From NCBI GenBank assembly GCA_964412455.1, contig CAYPOT010000004.1, positions 40,980 through 104,979 of the forward strand: a stretch of 64,000 bases of DNA. The letters run 5' to 3'. The notes beneath the pieces were generated by a model. It worked only from the letters and a program-made list of their open reading frames with translations, was not told where the DNA came from and ran no database searches. This DNA comes from JAAXXJ01 sp964412455 (GTDB lineage Bacteria; Nitrospirota; UBA9217). This document shows, piece by piece, positions 61,438 to 64,000 of the stretch; the stretch's first letter is position 1; every line of letters starts with the position of its first letter. The position numbers and the translations under genes were made by a program.

Positions 61438-61633
61438 GACGGTCCTTTCTCATCTCATCGAGATTGCCTTCCCATTTCACCTTACCCCTTAACTCCAGGA
61501 CCCTTTCAAACTCCTTTTGTTCAAGAAGCCGCTTAAGCGCATAGTTGACGATCTCCACTTTTTTACTGATACCCGTCAGCTTCTGCGCTTTGCGCAGCAG
61601 GTCATCTTGAATGTCTATTACGGTGCGTGACAT
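61424..61633 (-). CDS. VapB-type antitoxin
   Basis: This 69-residue protein has a ribbon-helix-helix start (SRTVIDIQDDLLRKAQKLTG) and a tail LRGKVKWEGNLDEMRKDR, typical of VapB of the DUF2191-type. It binds VapC and the promoter. The ATG at 61633 has AAGGAGG upstream. A GATATCATATATATGGTATC-like palindrome upstream is a likely operator. Confidence 0.85.
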   Translation of the reverse strand: MSRTVIDIQDDLLRKAQKLTGISKKVEIVNYALKRLLEQKEFERVLELRGKVKWEGNLDEMRKDRRGSR

Positions 61634-61723
61634 ATCCGACCTCCTTACCGTTTGTATCCCATGAATTACAATTTACGATACCATATATATGATATCATTT
61701 CAATCAACTTTTGATATCATCAG

Positions 61724-61907
61724 AGTGCCCTAAGAGTGCCCTAAGGAGTGCCCTAAGGGTCAAGTCTTTCTCCGCAATGCCCTAAGTGCCCTAAGAGTGC
61801 CCTAAGGGTCAAGTCTTTCTCCGTGCATTCTCGAGTGCCCTAAGGGTCAAGTCTTTCTCCGTGCATTCTCAGTGCCCTAAGGGTCAAGTCTTTCTCCGTG
61901 CATTCTC
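61724..61907 (-). repeat. Tandem array of the Y1 transposase 3' end (REP-like)
   Basis: Units of about 37 bp begin at 61797, 61835 and 61872, plus degraded units from 61724 on. Each holds GTGCCCTAAGGGTCAAGTC and then TTTCTCCGTGCATTCTC. The last copy contains the final codons and stop of the transposase gene, so the array is made of repeated copies of the gene end plus the GTGCCCTAAGGG half-palindrome. It is not a CRISPR because units are contiguous with no unique spacers. Confidence 0.85.
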
Positions 61908-62753
61908 GGTTTCCCGAAGCCACCGGCTGATCGTCGAGTAGTGCACGCCCACCTGACGGGCGATCTCGCTCTGCCGGTACCCGTGCCGCTCTACGGCTTC
62001 AGAAAGTCGTTTTCGCAGTCTTCGACGATCGTTGACGATCCCGTCCGGAAAAAGCACCGGGAGTGCCGGGCGCGTCGCGTACCGCTGGCTCCGGGGGATC
62101 TCGGGAATGTCCTTGTGCTTCTTCAGGCGATCGACCAGTTGATCCATAAACCCGTCTTCACCCAGAAGCGCCTGGCCGCGCACCTCGGTCCAGATGGTGG
62201 GCTTGCCGATCCCCCATGATACGAACTTCCGATACTCCTTTTCTGCCTTGCCCCGCTTCCCGCTGAATTGCCGCAGCACCCAGTCTGTCGTCAGGCACAG
62301 ATGAGCATCGGCCTTCCCTGCTGTCGCACGGTAACTGGACCACGCATGGTCTTCAGGCCGCTCGACCATCTTTGCCCTGACCGGGTTCAGCACGACATAC
62401 CGGCAGACCTCAAGAAGATGGCTGTCCTTCTGGATCAGGATGGCTTTGTATCGTCCCTGGAACAGGTGGCCTGTCCTGCCGTGGAGTTTATTGAAGAGCT
62501 GGGTGTACACGCTGTTCATCTGCCGCATGCCGATGGAGAGGTTTCCCTCCGGGGTCTCGACCAATATATGATAATGGTTGGTCATGAGGCAGTAGGCGTG
62601 GCAGATCCAATTGTACCGTTTGTTAACGTGTTGGAGGGTGTTCAGGAAGTTCAGGCGGTCGGTATCGTCCTTGAAGACGGGTTTTTTCTCATTGCCGCGC
62701 GACGTCACATGGTACACGGCGCCGGGGTATTCAATGCGGAGGGGGCGTGCCAT
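61884..62753 (-). CDS. REP-associated tyrosine transposase (RAYT, Y1_Tnp) with C-terminal HTH
   Basis: This 289-residue protein has the Y1 transposase core: RPLRIEYPGAVYHVTSRGNE, the HYH motif in MTNHYHILVETPEGN and a later Tyr in HLLEVCRYVVLNP as likely nucleophile. The C-terminus has a helix-turn-helix (YRQSEIARQVGVHYSTISRW). RAYTs move short palindromic REP sequences. Its 3' end is part of the repeat unit and the gene is flanked by inverted repeat cores, as in REP systems. Confidence 0.88.
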   Translation of the reverse strand: MARPLRIEYPGAVYHVTSRGNEKKPVFKDDTDRLNFLNTLQHVNKRYNWICHAYCLMTNHYHILVETPEGNLSIGMRQMNSVYTQLFNKLHGRTGHLFQGRYKAILIQKDSHLLEVCRYVVLNPVRAKMVERPEDHAWSSYRATAGKADAHLCLTTDWVLRQFSGKRGKAEKEYRKFVSWGIGKPTIWTEVRGQALLGEDGFMDQLVDRLKKHKDIPEIPRSQRYATRPALPVLFPDGIVNDRRRLRKRLSEAVERHGYRQSEIARQVGVHYSTISRWLRETENARRKT

Positions 62754-62794
62754 GCATGGAGCGACAGTAGCACAAGAAATTGCGAAATGCAAGG

Positions 62795-62830
62795 AGAAAG
62801 ACTTGACCCTATAGGTTTCCTATAGGTTTG
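62795..62830 (+). repeat. REP-like core, plus orientation
   Basis: GGAGAAAGACTTGACCC is followed by CTATAGGTTTCCTATAGGTT. The GAGAAAGACTTGACCC core is the same as in the array at 61797-61907 but in the opposite orientation. It cuts the downstream Y1 gene. Confidence 0.8.
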
Positions 62831-63082
62831 CTCGTACCACGTGAGGAGCTTTCGCATGGTCGTGGAGATACCATCCTTTCCGCTCTGGAAAAGGATGTGG
62901 ACATGGTTGCTCATGAGGACCCAGGCATAGACTGAACATTTACCCTCCTCGACGTTTTGGCCCAGCCGTTCGAGAAAGCGCGATTTGTCTTCATCGTCCC
63001 TGAAAATATCCGTCTTGTCGATCCCTCGCACCATGATATGGTGCAGGGCGCCGGGGACATCTAATCGGGCTTGACGCGGCAT
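62822..63082 (-). pseudogene. Truncated Y1 (RAYT-type) transposase
   Basis: About 87 residues match the family: PRQARLDVPGALHHIMVRGI, the HVH motif in MSNHVHILFQSG and TMRKLLTWYEQ. The frame then runs into the repeat (translated as TYRKPIGSSL) and loses similarity, so the catalytic Tyr region is gone. Confidence 0.8.
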
Positions 63083-63231
63083 GAGGCAAATCTAAGGGAA
63101 TGCCGGCGCTTTGTCAAGCGTTATGACACGCAGGACACAACGTCCCCAAAAATGTTCACAACGTCCCCAAAAATGTTTGACGCGGCATGAGGCAAATCTA
63201 AGGGAATGCCGGCGCTTTGTCAAGCGTTATG
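63073..63231. repeat. Tandem duplication at the assembly gap
   Basis: GACGCGGCATGAGGCAAATC...CAAGCGTTATG is present at 63073-63122 and again at 63178-63231. The run ACACGCAGGACACAACGTCC follows the first copy and also begins right after the N run. The pattern suggests a collapsed or overlapping repeat at a contig join. Confidence 0.8.
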
Positions 63232-63331
63232 NNNNNNNNNNNNNNNNNNNNNNNNNNNNNNNNNNNNNNNNNNNNNNNNNNNNNNNNNNNNNNNNNNNNN
63301 NNNNNNNNNNNNNNNNNNNNNNNNNNNNNNN
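63232..63331. other. Assembly gap of 100 N
   Basis: Exactly 100 undetermined bases mark a scaffold join. Its true length is unknown. Confidence 0.99.
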
Positions 63332-63430
63332 ACACGCAGGACACAACGTCCCCAAAGAACACAAAGAACACGCAACGTCCCCAAAGAACACGCTATGCGA
63401 AGAGGACGAGCCATGAAGAAACTATAGCAT

Positions 63431-63530
63431 AAAAAAAGGGAAATGCACGAAGAAAGACTTGACCCTATAGGTTTACTATAGGTTTAAAAAAAGGGAAATG
63501 CACGAAGAAAGACTTGACCCTATAGGTTGT
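63431..63530 (+). repeat. Two further REP-like core units
   Basis: Two near-identical units contain GGGAAATGCACGAAGAAAGA and then CTTGACCCTATAGGTT. They share the AAGACTTGACCC core with the units near 61.8 and 62.8 kb. Confidence 0.85.
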
Positions 63531-63891
63531 GCTTTTCAGCCATTGTCCGGCAACTCCAGTGGGTCGCGCCGGCAGGCCGTGATTGCAGAGTGGTACCGAT
63601 AATCGCTTTTATTTTTGTTGTCGATATCTCCGGTTTGCGACCGCGACCTGCCGCTACTTCCCAAAGGCAGTCCGGACCTTCGCTACAAAACCGCTGCCTC
63701 CATAGAGCGGCTGTTTTATAATTAATGCGTAGACGCTTGGCAATGACTTTGTCTTGATTGCCACTCGCTGCTGATAGAATTATTCGACATCGTTGAGCAA
63801 CTTGTTGAGGGGTACGATGCGCTCGCACCCAGCGTTCCAACTCTTGTCGGTCCGTTGCCGTAAGGTTTACAACTATCGCGTGTCGTGCCAT
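63520..63891 (-). pseudogene. IS630-family transposase, N-terminal part, truncated
   Basis: About 123 residues match the helix-turn-helix start of IS630-type transposases (NLTATDRQELERWVRAHRTP and AKRLRINYKTAALWRQRF). The frame ends AEKHNL, where the stop TAG falls within CTATAGGG of the REP-like repeat. The DDE catalytic domain is missing. Confidence 0.85.
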
Positions 63892-64000
63892 GAACGACAT
63901 TCTATCACAAATCATGGCATAACACCAGTTAATTGAGAGACACTACACTAGTATTGCAACAAGTTAATTATGAAACATAATGACGAGACAACTTCTGATC

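Noticed and set aside
61724..61907. CRISPR array
   Set aside because: The units follow each other directly without unique spacers, and there are no cas genes.

Overview
The window looks like a draft chromosomal scaffold from a GC-rich, Gram-negative, anaerobic or facultatively anaerobic bacterium with a menaquinone-based respiratory chain. Evidence for this is a FadL-type protein, a porin and a patatin-BamA outer-membrane protein, a caa3-type oxidase, periplasmic nitrate reductase in the napAGHBD order known from Epsilonproteobacteria, two futalosine-pathway menaquinone genes (mqnB, mqnD) and a c7-type triheme cytochrome. The mix is consistent with Nitrospirota or Desulfobacterota, but I cannot assign a lineage from sequence alone. 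A 100-N gap at 63232-63331 shows it is an assembled scaffold.

Layout. 0-7.5 kb: the end of an Ap4A phosphorylase-like gene, a type-4 uracil-DNA glycosylase variant, a DUF5714 protein, a fused XamI-type nuclease/adenine methylase, a nucleotidyltransferase, and a type III polyketide synthase paired with a B12-binding radical SAM enzyme. 7.8-15.2 kb: a plus-strand respiratory operon (sco1, coxI, coxIII, zinc-ribbon membrane protein, coxIV, coxII with fused cytochrome c, ctaB, Cys-cluster protein, O-methyltransferase). 15.2-22.9 kb: an accessory block with low-GC genes, a WG-repeat protein, a three-gene transposon with recognisable inverted ends, a WYL regulator next to a possible nuclease, and a RelE/Phd pair. 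23-30.8 kb: a minus-strand operon napA-napG-napH-napB-napD-fmdE-modE-like-moeA-like, preceded by an FNR-like site. 31-37 kb: triheme cytochrome, patatin-BamA protein and CCA-adding enzyme. 37.1-40.3 kb: an AT-rich DNA methylase-PIN pair under a promoter that contains a perfect SOS-box-like palindrome. 40.4-54.7 kb: mostly housekeeping genes (TPR protein, aroB/aroK/aroC, mqnB, mqnD, lemA with an M48 protease, a MoaD-MoaE fusion, a MerR regulator, ccdA, fchA, folD, a receiver protein). 55-61 kb: outer-membrane proteins, a DUF2301 protein, two PIN toxin modules and a partial gene duplication. 61.7-64 kb: a REP-like repeat array around a Y1 (RAYT-type) transposase, with two other transposase genes cut off in the same repeat core.

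The most striking genome-level feature is the number of short imperfect inverted repeats between genes. Many are built from one reiterated word and its reverse complement, in several unrelated 'spellings', and several enter coding sequence or set start codons (moeA-like gene, napG, aroK). The best candidates for something new are these repeats, the repeat family tied to the 3' end of the Y1 transposase, the operator-controlled methylase-PIN operon, the polyketide synthase/radical SAM pair, and the WYL plus nuclease-like pair.
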